Source: Struthio camelus
Lineage: Eukaryota; Chordata; Aves; Struthioniformes; Struthionidae
Length of the DNA stretch: 64,000 bases
Direction: 5' to 3'
NCBI RefSeq assembly: GCF_040807025.1
Contig: NC_090952.1
Coordinates: forward strand, 3,860,001-3,924,000
Both the position numbers and the translations under genes were made by a program. Positions 13,901-28,350 of the stretch are shown piece after piece; positions within the stretch are counted from its first letter, which is position 1; each line of letters starts with the position of its first letter. Under the pieces are notes generated by a model, which worked only from the letters and a program-made list of their open reading frames with translations, was not told where the DNA came from and searched no databases.

Positions 13901-15594
13901 CAAATGTCAGTCAAGAAACAGGGCCCAGAGTAACTCAGGGATCATATTGTGGAGGGTTCATATACCATGCCAGGCTGAAAATCCTTACAGTAACATGGCC
14001 AGGAATGACACAAAGTTTCTTGACACGTAAGGATGCACTGAAGCTAGATGTTCATGCTCCGCCTTGCCCTGGCCTGTGGGATACCACTGCCCACAGCACC
14101 GAAAAAGCAGCTCCTGAATTGCATCTGCCACCAGCCCAGAGCATCAAGGGAAAAACAGTGCTCCTGATCCACCAGTTATGAAAGTATGGAAGGCTGGGGA
14201 TGCTCTGTTTCCCAGGCCTCTCGCCATCCCTGCAGTGTTAGCCAGCTCTGGAATACAGTCTGTGATGACTTCAGCATCTTGACCCTACCAGCATTTGTGG
14301 GCCAAACTCCTTGGAGCTAGCCTGGCTGGGGCCTGTGCCGACGGCTGATGGGGCTGGAACGGGGCTGGAGGGGACAGAGCATGAGAAGTACTTCTCAGCA
14401 TCTGCTTGTCCTCATGGCATTTCTGTGGAAGTCACAGGGTTCAGGGCAGCAATGGATTTCCCCAGCAGAAACCAGAACTCAGATAATGGTCACAAGTAGC
14501 AGCCTTTCTCCCAGGGGTGGCAAACAGTCTGTCTCTCATCCTTTTTCTCCTTGATATCCTCTGCCTGGGATGAGCAGTTAGCTGAATTTTCCCAAGCTGC
14601 CTTGTATTAGTGGGTGGAAAAGTAAGCCAGATTTCCCCTTTGCAAGCCAGTGCAAACAGCAATGCCAACAGTCACCATTAACATCCCCACCCCCCCGCCC
14701 CCATCCAAAGGGAAAAAAAGTCAATGAATCCCAATTTCCCTGGCTAAGCTCTTCCCTCTTCCCCGTCAGCTGCCCCCAGGCTGGCCTGGTTGCTCATTCC
14801 AGGCGTGTTTCTCATGGCCATCGGAGGAATGCAAAGCCCTGGGGTTTTCAGAGACTAGCATGAGAGTTTTCCGAAAAGGGACAGCGGGTGATGTCAGCGG
14901 AAGTATATTTTTAACCCACGTTCGAGTGAAAAGGAAACAACTCAGAGGAAACACATCAGAAAAAGCCTCCTGACAATGAAAAACCCAGCTCTGCTTTCAA
15001 GTTTTACTTTTCCCAGGACACTGACTCCCTTCTGCCCTCAGCCAGCAGGGAAAAAAGAGAGCAAGGGAGAGACAGCGCTCCTCACACACCCCACCAGACA
15101 GGAAGCGCCAGTTATACAAAGATAGAGGCTGCGTCAGGAAGCAGAGGGGCAGGACGTGGGATGTGCCAGGGCCCTGCAACATCCACCTGGGCTGCTAGCT
15201 GACCTGGAGACGGGCACGTTGTCTGGACCGGCCTGCGCAGAGCAGTAGCTCTCATGCCATACAAGGTGGCCCGATCTCCTTTCAAAGGACCGTGCTGTTG
15301 ATGTACGTCAGCCAGCAGAAAGGTGTCTGCTTGCCTCCTTGTCCACAGCGAGATGAAGTGGCAGAGTGGCCCAGTGCAAGGAAGGATCTGTTATTGGGAA
15401 TGCTGCTGAATGGAAAAGCCCTTAAACACTTTCTTTTCTATGATACAGTAGACAGAGCCTCCTGGGTCATACAACGGGATGAAGAGCATAGTTGCAAGGG
15501 CAAGCCGTAGCTCAGCAGTCAACAATCCTTGCAGCAAAACTTGGGGGGCAATAGAGGATTCCTAGAACCTTAGCATCACAATGTCACTGTCAGT

Positions 15595-15766
15595 GGCCAG
15601 TGGGACACAAGGGAAGGAAGCAAGGCAGTGCGGGAAGGAGTAGAAGCAAAGAGGCGAGAGCAGCTGCAGAAGGGTTGCCTTGCGGTCCTGGGGACAGAGC
15701 TGTCCCATCCCATCTGCTCCATCCCCGCACGGGCTCCTTGGTAGGGAGAGTAGGGGAAAGGCTGGT
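15595..15766 (+). repeat. Partial tandem duplication, copy A (172 bp)
   Basis: Begins GGCCAGTGGGACACAAGG and matches 15972-16143 with four substitutions and no indel that I can see, at a constant offset of 377 nt. It is a recent local duplication in otherwise unique sequence. No coding role is evident. Confidence 0.95.
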
Positions 15767-15971
15767 CACCCCAGCAGGACCCAGATTTTACTCCTAGGGA
15801 AAATATTTACCTTTATACCCAGTGCACTGCCCCCAGCCTTACACACTGGAGAGAGGGTATCCTTTGGCGTAGTGGTGCAGAGCGAAGGAAAAATGTCCTC
15901 CCACTCCACAGCGCTGGGCATATGGCACCTTGATGGCACAGGCAACCTGGGAGACAGAGCAGGGCTCCTAT

Positions 15972-16143
15972 GGCCAGTGGGACACAAGGGAAGGAAGCAA
16001 GGCAGTGTGGGAAGGAGCAGAAGCAAAGAGGTGAGAGCAGCTGCAGAAGGGTTGCCTTGAGGTCCTGGGGACAGAGCTGTCCCATCCCATCTGCTCCATC
16101 CCCGCACGGGCTCCTTGGTAGGGAGAGTAGGGGAAAGGCTGGT
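15972..16143 (+). repeat. Partial tandem duplication, copy B (172 bp)
   Basis: Second copy of 15595-15766, about 98% identical. The differences are single C/T or C/A changes, at least two at CpG sites. Similarity stops after GGCTGGT, where copy A continues CACCCC and copy B continues GAGGCT. The unit is therefore 377 bp, with only the first 172 bp kept in the second copy. Confidence 0.95.
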
Positions 16144-17989
16144 GAGGCTGGCCCACACAGAGCCCATGCTGCCTCCTCTCCTCTACCAGTTGTTCCTCGT
16201 CTGTGGCACCGTGGCCAAGCGTAATCATAGGATGTCTGCCTCAGAAGGAGCAAGAGCAATCCAGACCAGGTAAAGCAGCTGTTGTGCTCCCTAAACAGAA
16301 GTGCTCTCAGTCCCCTTGGCTGGATAGTGGTGGTGTCCTGAGCAGAAGAGTGACAGCAGATAGCTATAGCAGGGGTTCTCTCCTCTACCTGGCCAATCTG
16401 CAAGATAGACATTGTGACCTGTCTGCTCCAAATCAAATTTGGGTGAAATTATTAACAGCGACCTCAGCTGAGACCTTTAGCAGGGATATGGACATCTGAA
16501 CCCCTTGTGCCCCTTTCCCACCCCCACCTCCAGCTCAGGAGCTGGGCCTCACATAACAGTTTTATCCTACTGTTTGGCTGTCCACCCTGTTGCCTGCGGA
16601 GGCTCTGAGATGCCATCTGCACTCCCAGCAGTGGGACATTCAGGGACATCTTGGGGACTTCATGAGTAGTTTGCCTCCATGGCATGCCTGGCACATCCAC
16701 AGGTCATAGCTCCTCTCCAGTGTCTCATGGCAAGCCCTAGGGAACCTTTCATGAGCCACCATGCTCAGCCTAGCACATGGTGCTCCTCTTTGGAGCAAGC
16801 TGCAATAGAATTGCTCTTCTTGATTTTTGCTGTGTTTGACACGGCCACGTCAGCCCATTGGTTAGACTTTCCCACCCAAGTACCACCACAGCAGCCTCTC
16901 TGTGCCTTCTGCAGATTCAAGGCCATTGCATGGACCCAGAGCAGCACCTCCACACATAAACACCTCTTCCACGTAATTCTACTCTTCCTCTAGTCCCACC
17001 CTTGCAAATCTAACCCCCACAGTTCCCAGGAACGCACACAAGGCCTGGACAACTTGGTCAGTTCCCCATACTCCCAAGCAGATGGGGCAGCTGGCTCCTT
17101 CCCCTCACATCCCTTCTGCTGCCATACTTGGGATGGAATACTGTCTGGCCCCAGGACATCAGCCTGGTGCAATCCATGGAAGGAGGGCAGCCCTGTAAAC
17201 ACATAGTCTCCACCGTGCAATCTGTGTGTTTGCACAGATCTCACACCCACATGAACCGTTTCATTTGGTTCCACAGCCCTGGGTGTCTCATGTCAGCTTT
17301 CCTAAGCATAGACTGTCCTCTTGAGCTGGCCAGCATCTGCCACAAAGCTTTGCAATCTTCCCTCTCCCAGCGAGCCCAGTGCCTCAGGGATCACCTAGCA
17401 TCAGGGTTCTGGTAAATACAGCCCAGCTCAGACTGCTGCCCACCCTGCAAAGATATCCCATGAACATTCACCCAAGGTCTGAAACATCCTCTTGTTTATC
17501 TGCATCCCTCCCCAGAAAAGCTCTGAGTCCCCTCCACTTCTAACCAGCCAGCTGGGATGCTGAATGCGCGTACATAGCAGCGCAGCAAGGTTGAGGAGAA
17601 TAAACCTGTCCAGCAGTCAGACACCTATTCTCTCTTTGTACGTCCAACTTGGCAGGGCCAGCTGGTCTCATCCTCTCCAGGACAGTGTCCCTCCCCACTC
17701 CATAATGGGAATGTCACCAGAGAATTAATGCTTCTGAGTAGGCACGAAGGAGATCATCTCTCCACTGGCCTGACAGCTGATCAATACGTAGAGGAAGCAA
17801 GTTTCCTTGCACGAGTTCATCAGCCTGACACGCAGGCAGCCTGCTCTCCACCCCCTTCTCCTTCCTCTCCTCTGAAATGATATATTCCCATCCAGCAGGC
17901 TGGGGAAGAGCCATTTGTTGAAACCTCTACCAGAGATGCTCATTAATGCCACTAAGTGTCCCATTTCCTGGAAGGCTTGTGGTTCTTAG

Positions 17990-18070
17990 GGAAAGAAAGA
18001 GAGGGAGGGACGGAAGGAGGGAGGGAGGGAAGGAAGGAAAGAAGGAAGGAAGCAAGGAAGCAAGGAAAAA
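17990..18070. repeat. (GGAA)n / purine tract
   Basis: About 80 nt of nearly pure purines on plus, built from GGAA, GGGA and GAAG units with a few C interruptions (AAGCAAGGAAGCAAGG). GGAA arrays can bind ETS factors, but no gene lies nearby. Confidence 0.9.
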
Positions 18071-18800
18071 CCAACTGTCAGGGAGGTGGGGCAGCAGCTG
18101 TGAGGCACTGCGCTTGGCAGTCAGGATGCAAGGAGCTTGGGTAACATGACGCTTTCATTCCCCGCAGGATGGCTTTCTCCCCCATCAGTTCCCATTGGGG
18201 AGAACAGGCACACCTGGCCCATTACCTGCATGGCATCATGTGCTGCAAGCTAGTGCAGATAGCTGATTCAGAAAAAAGCCGTGACTTTTTCCTCACCCTG
18301 CTAGCTTTAAAGTGGATCTGCTCCCTGAACCCATTCACCATCCATCCACCGATACCCTGATGGATCACACGGGTATCCAAAGCAGAGCAAAAGTAGGGCC
18401 TAGACCAGGCAGTCAAGACTGAGGAGGTGACCTAACATGGAAGTGTCATTCTCATAGCCCATGGCAACCCAATAGCTCTAAGACCTTTCTTGCAGAGGTG
18501 GATCCCTGCTCCTAACCTGAATCTCATCCTGTGCTGTGTCTAACTGTGATCTGTAAGCGACTGAGTCCTGAATGGCTGAAAGCTGCGCAGCTCAAGTGGA
18601 TGTGATTTCCCACTCCACATTGCCTGCTTCACATGCAGAAAGCTGAGCACTGAGTGGGGCCAGCATCTGCTGGGGGGGCAGCTGAAGCCCTGGGTGAGAA
18701 GCTAATGTTTGCCTTCAAAGACTGGACCAATGCAGGTCAGCAGCCCCACGTCCTGGCACACTGCGTGTCAGCCTGTCCCAGGGCTGAGCGTTAACAGCCT

Positions 18801-18826
18801 CCTTTTTTTCTTTTTTTTTTTTTTCC
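18801..18826. repeat. T-rich homopolymer tract
   Basis: Runs of T7 and T14 separated by one C. Confidence 0.9.
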
Positions 18827-21800
18827 TCAAGGGCTGAAAGCCAGCCCAGAAGCTCTTCTCTAGAACCTGCATAGGGGAGTTATTTTTAGGCCCCAAAGGC
18901 AAGAGGCAGGAGCTGAGCAGAGCTTGGACTCGGCTTCAGGAAAGCAGGGCTTAGCAAGGCAGGAAGGAGCTGGAGGGTGGATACAAGGAGCACTCCCTGC
19001 CTGCAGTCACCACGGCTCCTTCCTCTATCACACTCCACAGACTTCCCAGAAAAAGCCACCCAAGGGGAAGGCACTCGCTCGCCTGCATGCGCACATGAGG
19101 ATCTGTTTATCTCGTACTGCAGAGCAGCCCTGTGCAGAGTCAGAGACACAACAGGAGAGGGCAGAGGTGGTGGTGGGAGGACAGGGAATTCCCAGAGCAT
19201 CCTGTGAGACCCCAGCCCTGGATGATGTCCCTGGCAGAGGCCACACCAATAAGTAACTTTTGCCCCCATCCACTGCTGGTGGAAGCAGAGGGAGGCTGGG
19301 GTTGCGGAGAGACACAAATTGGCTTGGCAAGGGAGTGGGTTGCTGGACCAAATCGCTGCAATGACATTATTAGGGAAGCCTGACAGTTACAGCATTGCAG
19401 CTGAACAAGCAGGCATGACCAGCGGTCACAGGGTTGGGTTAGATGCCAAGAAGGGATGGTGCTACAGAGCTTACATGGTGCACATCAGCAGGTCAGAAAG
19501 GGCTCAGACCCAGGCATAGAGGGCAGAAGGGCCAAGACCATACTCCTCCCCAGAGCCTGAGGGAGTCCTGAGGTTCCCATCCTCTGCATGTCTCCTCCTC
19601 TGTGCGTCTGCAGCCCTAAAGCCACTGCCCCAGCAGCACCTCAGGTGCCGGGGAGGGGAGTGCCTGGCAAGGGCTGCTAACCCATGCTGCCAGGTCTTCT
19701 GCTAGTTTAAGTGGTAGGATTGAAAGTTTTCTGTCCTGATGATGCCTATGTGGCATCAGTATGATGTTGGAGGACAGCTGACAGTTTGTGCGCCTGGGAA
19801 ACATGACATACAAGGCAAAAAAACCCAAACCTTTCTTGAAGCAGCCATTTCAAGGCTATAAGGCAAACTCAGAAACGAAGGGACTGTCTGATCTCAGGGT
19901 ATCACTTGCATGCCCATGCACCTGATACTGGCCAGATAGTGCCTCCAGGATAGCCCACAATGGCAGCAAGAAGAGGCATAGCAGAGCCTCAACCTCCTTT
20001 CTTGCAAAAATGTGAATGCCTCAAACTCCTTCATCAGTCTGTATGCAGATAAAACAGATATGATATCTAGGGACAAACTTGCTAGGGTGTATTTCCTAAA
20101 GCATTCTGCATCCACCTATGCAAAAAATGTGTCCGATACCTTTCACATGTATTTGAGAAGCGTTTCTTGTTTCTTGCCTCATATTTTTGAAAAAATCTAT
20201 TCACCTCATTTGTCCCCCTGTTGCCAATATTATGTGCCTGACCTTGCTGTGCATTTGAAGTTTCTGTGGGAGGATTTAACCTGACATGGGACTTCAAGGT
20301 AGATTTACGTCTGTTTTGGGCAAGAAGACAGTCTACATGAGGATTCTGGGATTTCTCCTAAATCTTTCTAAGCTGCCTCCACGACACATCAGTAGAACAA
20401 CAGTCCTCAAACTCAGCAGCGTATCTCGCATTGTGGCTTGTAACGCATGTTCCCAAAATGCCACACACAACAGCACACATCAGTAACTGGGTAGACAAGC
20501 CTTTATGCGGAGATCAGATTCTTCTCTGAAATAGCTTTCTTGTCCTCGAGTTTTACTCAAGCTAATACAGAATCCTAAGTCTTTCTGGGGAAATTATTTC
20601 CAGGCCTGCACCAGTCAGTTCCTCAGGTTAGGTGGACCCAGACAGCTGCTGGTTACTTGTGAGAGAAGAGGCAAAAGGGAAAAGTAACAGAATCAGAAGT
20701 TTGCTTTGCTATCCCTTTGCTCAGATCTCTGTGAAAGTCCCTATCTCCTGGTCTGCAAACTGCCTGCGGGTATTCTCACAATCCTTCCGTCTTTGATGGA
20801 CAACTTCCTTCACTCTGAATGACACTTGTGGAGCCAACAGAGGGTATGAGGGGTTTTGAGGACAGCTGACCTGGTCTCCATCCTGCAATAGCGACAAGAA
20901 TGGGCCCTTACCCCCTCCTTAATCCACCTTAGCTTCGTAACTGAGAGTCTGTGAACCTTGTCCCCTGACCTACGAAACGCAAAAGAGAGAAGGCAGCGAG
21001 GGGGAGAAAGTCAGGACCCGTGAAGGTTGGCCGGTATTCGGCATCCCCTCAGATGGCAGGCCACCCCCGGCACTTGCTCCCCTCACATTGTGTGCTGGGA
21101 GTGGGGAGGAAGGGGCGCTGGGGACGGTTCAATCCCATCTGGACCATGAAAGCTGCCTTTGTTGCAGGGCTGTCACTCGGGCCAAGGCACCGTGGCCTCT
21201 GGTTTCCAGGACGACAGGAGCAGGGTGGGCAGATGGGGAGGAAGGTGGGAGACGAAGGGAAAGTTTTGACAACGCAGAAGCCACTCTCTGATAAAAGCAA
21301 ATCCTGAAAGGTGGATTTGGGCTGCATTTGCTTCCTTGTTCGTTTTTTAAGATACCCTTTTGCTGGAAGCTGTGCTCTGAATTGCAGCAAATCCCATGGT
21401 CAGTGCTAGATGAGAGAGAAGGCTGGGGTCTCTAAGGCAGCTGTACAGACCACCTAGCCGAGGTGCCAGTGGGTCTGATCCAGCTGTTATCCCACGGTGA
21501 ATTCAGTTGAATTCTGTTCGCATCTGTCGGTGTCAAATCACATCCTTTTCACCACCCGCCTTCCAACCCTTGGAGCTGGGAGAACAAGACTCTCTCAACA
21601 ACTCTGAAACTTATCACCATAAAATTTAGGAGTTTCCAAGTACATACAGTGGTGGTGGAATAAAAATACCCCTTGGAGATGGGGAGAAGCCCTCTCTCAG
21701 GGAGCAGGTCGCATGACTTGCCTGGGGCAATTGTTTCCTAAACCCCAATAAGTATCAGACTTTACAGGCTTTTATCTCCACTGCCATCCAGGTGAGCAAG

Positions 21801-22044
21801 CAAAGTGGCACCTGGTGACCTAATACCACATATGACAAATGCTATAGAGACTCAGTTCTGCAGTCCATCCTTGCTGCCGTCTGTGCTGATCAATATGCCG
21901 TTAAGGTCTTCCTCTCCTCTGTCTTGTTCAGCATCCCTGTAGTACCTGGAGGATTTCCTGGTTATTTTCAGTCTGTTGGACATGATGCCTTCAGGGAAAT
22001 GTCACGAAATCCCTGATGCAGCTAAAAAGATAAAAACACATGAA

Positions 22045-22112
22045 AGCATGCGTAAGTTAAATAACTTGTCAGCAATCACACAGGAAGTCAGCAGCTGAAC
22101 TTGTAATGGGAC
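22045..22112 (-). mobile_element. MIR/CORE-SINE relic, antisense
   Basis: GTTAAATAACTTGTCAGCAA followed by TCACACAGGAAGTCAGCAGC matches the reversed MIR core (GTTAAGTAACTTGCCCAAGG, then TCACACAGC). Ancient and short. Confidence 0.6.
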
Positions 22113-25100
22113 CAATGAGCTCTGCTAGCTCATGCTGTCTCCAACCTCTTCCACCCATCCCACTTAACAGAGATAGCAGGTGTATTTTTAGTCAAATATT
22201 TTTGGTTTGTCCCTTTGTAGCTCTCCAGTTCCATCAGGTTTCAGTGGAGTTCAAAGGTGTTTTCCCGCCTCCTACAGGCCCTGGGCTATTTATAGCTGTC
22301 AGATATTGGCAGCCTAGCTTTCATGGACAACTGTGCAGTAACGAACAGATGGAAATGGCTCATTGCCTGTGAGTAACTCCAGGACCAGACATGAGCCTGA
22401 GCTGGGGTGAGGGTACAGCTTAGTCCTGCGTATGAGCCAGAGCCAGAAAGGTAGAGTGGCAAAGAATTAAGAAACATTCCTTTAGGCTGGATATGAGAAA
22501 GAAAGTAAAGTTTGTCAGGGAGATCTCTTAACACTTGCAAAACTCCACTGAGGAAACAATACTAATTCTGCCCCATGGGCTATTTCAAGTGAGGGTGGCC
22601 TAGTTGTCTTAGCTGTTCTGGCTGGTTCTGGCTCTGGGGATGCTCTTATTCCCCCTCGGGTGTTCAAGGGGCAGGGAGAAGACAAGTATTTCTGCACAAC
22701 ATTGATTGTGATCTCAAAGCCCTGCCTGTTCTGATCTGGGTGTTGTCAGCTCCCTCCATAGTGCACAGTGGAGCAAGCCCCTCACGTTGCCTGTATCCAG
22801 TTCCTAAGCTGCAAAATAGCTTCCCCTGATGAGGACTTGGGGAAATAGTTTCCAGTGCTGCACCGAAAAAACCAAAAGGGTCACTTTTTATATGCCCTCC
22901 AGCACATGTCTGTGCTGACCTTTCCCAAAGATGTCCACAGCCCTAATTGTGGCTAAATGAGTTACAACCCCCTCAGCTGTTGTGTCTAACCACAGATGAG
23001 CTCTGAACTACCATCATGGAGGAGGTGGGCAGAGAGCATGCAGAAGAGCTGGCCTCCAGGGTTTGGCCAGCTGACAGTGAAGTCAGGCCAAGCCATAGGG
23101 AAAAAACAAAGGGGATTTCAGACTAGAGATTTGTCTTTCCATTGCGACCATCAGACTTAGGGACACTGAAGAGGGACTACTTTTTGAGTTTTTTGGGATT
23201 ACACTGCTTCATGGAAAAGGAGAGGTGAATTGGGACTCTTACTTGCATTTCTGGTGTAGTTTGGGTTTTTTCATTTGGTTTTTTGTTTTTTTCTCTCTAT
23301 GGAAGATAATTTCCCCCAGTACTGGAAGAATACAGCAAAGTAACTGAAAGCATTTCATAACTTGAGAGAGCAGGGGCCTTGCATCCCCTATAAAACTTTA
23401 CATTTACAGACCTGCCAGGAATGGCCAGGCACTGGTGATCTCTGAATGCCAAAAAGACTTCACAAGTGCAGGCTTTGTGGAGCTGTGCCAGGCTGCCATG
23501 AAGATTAGGTCTGGCCCATTCCAGACCTGAAGTATGCTGTGGCATTTTCCACTCCTGCTAAAGAGAGTCTCCACCTGCAATGCGCATCCACTGTCTAAAA
23601 GAGCACTATCTTCTGAAGCCCTTCAAGTGCTTCTCTGCTCTGACTGAGGACAGGAAAGGAAGAATACTTTATTCATCTGAGAGCACGCAGGAAGTTTTAA
23701 AGAGCTAGAAAAGAATTACCCAAGCTGGAAGGGGTCCAGGAGAGCAAGGATGCACACCCCTCTGCTCAGGAAAGGAGCCAGAGAGTTTTTCACCATCATG
23801 GCTGCCTGGGATCTCCATTTTATATCTCATCTGAAAAAAAGCACTTCACTTTCATTTTTATGTTTGCACACACACACCCCTCAGCATTAGCTACTTGCCT
23901 ATGAGAGTGTGGCAGACTATTTAAAGAAAATGCCCAATAACATTACAATTACTTACCATGAAAGCCTTATTTTTCCAATAACAGCCTAATGGTCCAGGCA
24001 CCTACCCAAGAAACTCAGAGTTTTCTTACCTGCCAACTGCAGGATTCATATCCCTGGCACTTCCCAACAAGCATCTAAATGTGCCATTGCAAGAACTCCA
24101 AGGCACTGGAAGGCCTCAAAATAGTTATCACGATATCGATTACTAGTGGACAGAGCTACTAGCAGGACCTTCCATCCCTACATGGCAATCATCAGCAAGA
24201 ATCTGCAGCGAGTGGCCAGCAACCGTTATTGCCTGAGCAGCAGTCAAAGCCAGCAATTCACCTGCAATCAAAGCAGCCTGTTACCTGGTTGGTAGCATCT
24301 GTCCAGCTTTCACTGCTACTGCAGCTCCAGTAGCCTCCAAAGGGTCACAACTTGTCCTACCAGTGGTAGATGACAACCGACAGGTCCAATGAGAATGGAT
24401 GCCACTCTCACCTCCTAACATGGTCACCGTGATGCTGAACAAAGGTAGAAATAGACAAATGGAGTGAAATCAAAAGGCTTCATAAACGCATTTCTTGGTC
24501 AGATCTCATGAGCCTAACCAACAACATCTGCAATGGCATTTACAGAACAGGCTGAGAAGCATGATGGAGTGTTCCCAGGCAGCAAAAAACATCATGAACA
24601 TGTGTCTTGCTGAAAACACTCCCTTCAATATGAAACCATGATTATTCACTAGCAAGGTTACTTTTGGTTTTGGGAAATAGTTTATGAGCAGCGGGGATGG
24701 TGTAACAGGATGTGGGCATCTAATCTCTCTGTACCAGTACAGAGTCATAAGCACTGGCACTTACACAGCAGTCATTTACAATTTGTTTGCACACAGGGTT
24801 TGCTGGAAAATTGAATCCAGGCATCCAGTTAATAAAAATCATCTTCACACAGCTCACTGGCAATGTTTGCTGAATGAGAGATGGATGCTAAATTATTCAC
24901 TCTGCACCATTGGAGTCTCAGTGGTGAAAGAAAGGGGAGGAAGATTTCACTGCTGCTAGTATGTTATTCTGTCAATAACAAAGCACTTCATTCTCAGGGC
25001 TGTAAGTCTACCATCTGGTACTAAATTCACCAAGAAAAGAAATGAGCATTTTTAAGCATTGACTTCTCATTGTATGGCAGTTCTAGAAGACGTTTTCTAA

Positions 25101-28100
25101 CATTTATGAGAAGTACACATCCAAAGGGAAGTGGCAGAGTGAAAGGGATAATATTCCAACCAGAGTATTCCACCAACACAGATGAAAAATAAAAATATGA
25201 AGGTACAACATCACATTCTACCTGTCCTGTCTGGTATCCCTGAGAAGTCAGGGGAGGGAGTAGACACAGCTTAACCTTCTAAATACATCACTGCGCTTAA
25301 TTGCTAGACACTTTCCTGTTTCTCCAAGTATACAGCTGCCCTCTTTGAACACTGAGCTAGCTTTTAGCCCACTGGAATTCTGAAGGGTTTTAATCCTGGC
25401 AATCAGGGAAATGAAAATATTTGTTATGTGATCAGCGTTATGAGAGATCTTTATTCTCAGTACCCAACCAGAAATGCTTAGGAAGGAAGCTTTGAGGAAC
25501 TGCTGTTTGGAAGCTGGACCTGCAATCTCTTTTTCCTTTTTCCCGCTAATCTCCAGACCCTGTCCATTATGCAATGGGAACAATTACACCCACCTGCAGG
25601 GCATTACTTGAGGGCAAAGAGTGTCAGTGAGAGGATATTCATTCTCTGCTTGGGCTGGGTGCTTTGGTGTCCGATGGTGGAAGCGTTTCTGGCATCCGAT
25701 GATGAACCTGCATGGTTACAAGACTCTGGATGCACTGCATGTTTGGAAATGCACCTGACCCTGCTACATACCACACCAAGTAATTCATTTTATCAAGAAA
25801 CAATAGAGGAGAACATTAAACAGCAGAGCAGAGCATGTCCCTGCAGGCAGAGCTGCAGAAGAAGATAGAGCACCTTGGCTGGATATGAAAGGCTTCAGTA
25901 GAACAAAAGAAGAGAAAGAGGCAACAAAAATTAGAAGGGGAAACAAGCTCACTAACTCATTTGAAGAACCACAGACTCTCATTACTGAACACTATAAATT
26001 TTGGGGGCTTTAATAAAGGATTAGGTCGTGGGCATAAGGGTACCATGTGATTTGTTAATCTCTTATGTAGCCCCAGACACGAGAAAGGGAGAGAGATCCA
26101 TCATTGCCATGTGGCTTCCTGTGCAGTATCACAATGTGGGGAAGAACTGTAATGACCACAGAATATCTTGGATAAGTCCACGAACTGAGAGGCTTCTTCC
26201 TTTTCATGCCTTTTTTTTCAGGTCATAGCCCTTTCACTTTCGGTACAACTCTGGAGACTACAGAGGCTGGCAATACACCGGGAGATGAACAGGGACCTTG
26301 AAAATCAGGTTAAGATCCTCACCCTGCTGTAACTCAGGCTTAAAGCATCCATAAAACACACAGGAAGACAAAACTTGAATTATCTGCTCCCTGACTAGGC
26401 CATCTGCTGTCTTCCCAGCCCTGCCTGCTCCCAGACCATTCGGACTGCATGAACGGGAGCTTGAGTTCCTGCTGATATACTGAACATGCTCCAACTATAT
26501 CCCTCCCCAGAGCTCCCGTCATGGGGCTGGGGGCTCCAGCAAACGTTATGGTGAGTCTAGCCTGGAAGACAAGAGTGAATGCATGTTAAATGGATAGTAT
26601 TGATGTGCCTGGTTAAGGTCCTGTTACAGCTGAACACCGCTGAAAGTCCTATAACCTCACCCATCCTTTCTTCATTTGATCCTTTCCTGGTAGAGTCATT
26701 GCTCCAGACATCCTGCGTACTCATGGGCCGTGCGGCTACATATTGTCGAGATATCTTGCACGGGGTTTGTTCTGGCTGCTGGAGTTACTCAAAGAGATGG
26801 CGGCTCCTACAAAGCCCCCCCGCTTCTGTGCAAGGTCTGAAACACTCTGGGAAAGACGCACCAATGAACTCTAAACCAACTTCCATTGAGCATAGAAATG
26901 ATAAATAAAGTCCCTAGTTCTTTTCTCAGTTCCTGACAGTCTCCCATTCCTCGGACACCAAACAAGTCAGTCTGTAATGGTGACTCATGTAGCCGTTGTC
27001 TGGAGCTGAAAACTCATGTCCTATCAAACACTATAAAGGGAGTTAGCAGAAACAAGCATGAGAAAAACCAGAAATGCATTATAATGTGAAATGCAGCAGT
27101 CTGGGAGAGATGTCCTCCCCTTCTCCTCAAGAGTCTGTCCCTCCTTGTGGACCCAAAGGCAGAGCCAGACTGGAGTTTTCCACCTGGAAGGTAGGACAGG
27201 AGATGCCATTTACAATGCATGGTAAGGTGACAGCAAAAATAACCTGCTGATTCTAGGACAAGAGACCCTCAGAGTGGTACCAATGGCATAACCTTCCTTA
27301 GGACTTAACCCAGAGACAGTGTCCCGTCTTCATAACTGTTATTGTTGGTTTATTAAGCATAAGGGTCACTTTTGCCCCAGCTTTCATGCCTGGTGTCCTC
27401 TAATGCAAGAAGAATCCACTAATGGAAGAGGGGGGGAGAACTTGGTTCTCTCTCCACCTTCTTTACATGCCATTTGCTGTATACTCTGCCTATCGGCTTG
27501 TCCTTTTGGCTGCAGTGACTCATGGTAGAGGAAAAAAGCTCTGATATAAGCCTGAATCCTCTTTGGCTTCCTCCAGCTCTCCCATCTGTTCTTGCTCTGG
27601 AGCACGGACTGCTGGAACTGATGCTTGCGCCTTATCCCAGTCACCTTGCCAGTAAAGAAGTGCTGCTCTTGCACAGCCTGAAGTGTTGGATGCTCTGTTT
27701 ATTTTGTCTCTCTCTCTGTCTTTCTGAAGTTGGTCTTTCTGTCCTTGACGAGATAAGAGACATTCAAGAAATGAAAGGAAAAAACCCACAGAATACTAGG
27801 TGATGAAGTGCATAGATACTCACCCACCAAAGCACTCCCAGGCCCAGGTATGGCACCATTGTGCTCGTTCTTAGGTAGAAACAAGGGCATTGCTCCAGTT
27901 AGTTATTCTCTGGCACGTCAGACTCATCCAGCCCATTCCTTTTCCTCCTAAACATGGTGGGCTTTTAGCCTGGGCATTGGGAGGGGGTGTTTGGTTTTTA
28001 ACGCTTACTTATTTATTTTTGACATTGCACAGGCCATTCCAAAACCCGCTTTATCTCCAGTGATCTTTGACCCCTGCATGTCAGGAGTTCAATCTGGTAC

Positions 28101-28311
28101 GTTCCACTCTTTGCCCCCACTTAATTCTTTTTTAGCTGCTCAGTCTTTGAAACCTGGTGCCATATGCCAGCCCAAAAGAGTCCTGATCAATACTGGGAGA
28201 CCCTGTCTCTGTGACCTTGCAACCTGCACCGTAAAGGGCAGAGGGCAGAGTAGAATGTCGGCCATGTTTTCATTACGAGATTTCAGCTGCATTTGGTGGA
28301 GGGGGAGGGAG

Positions 28312-28350
28312 AGTCTTTCTTTCTTGCTTTCTTTCTTGCTTTCTTTTCAT
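28312..28350. repeat. (TTTC)n microsatellite
   Basis: Imperfect CTTT units with two G interruptions. Confidence 0.9.

Noticed and set aside
17990..18070. Repeat array considered as CRISPR-like
   Set aside because: It is a simple purine microsatellite in vertebrate DNA, with no spacers or fixed-length repeats.
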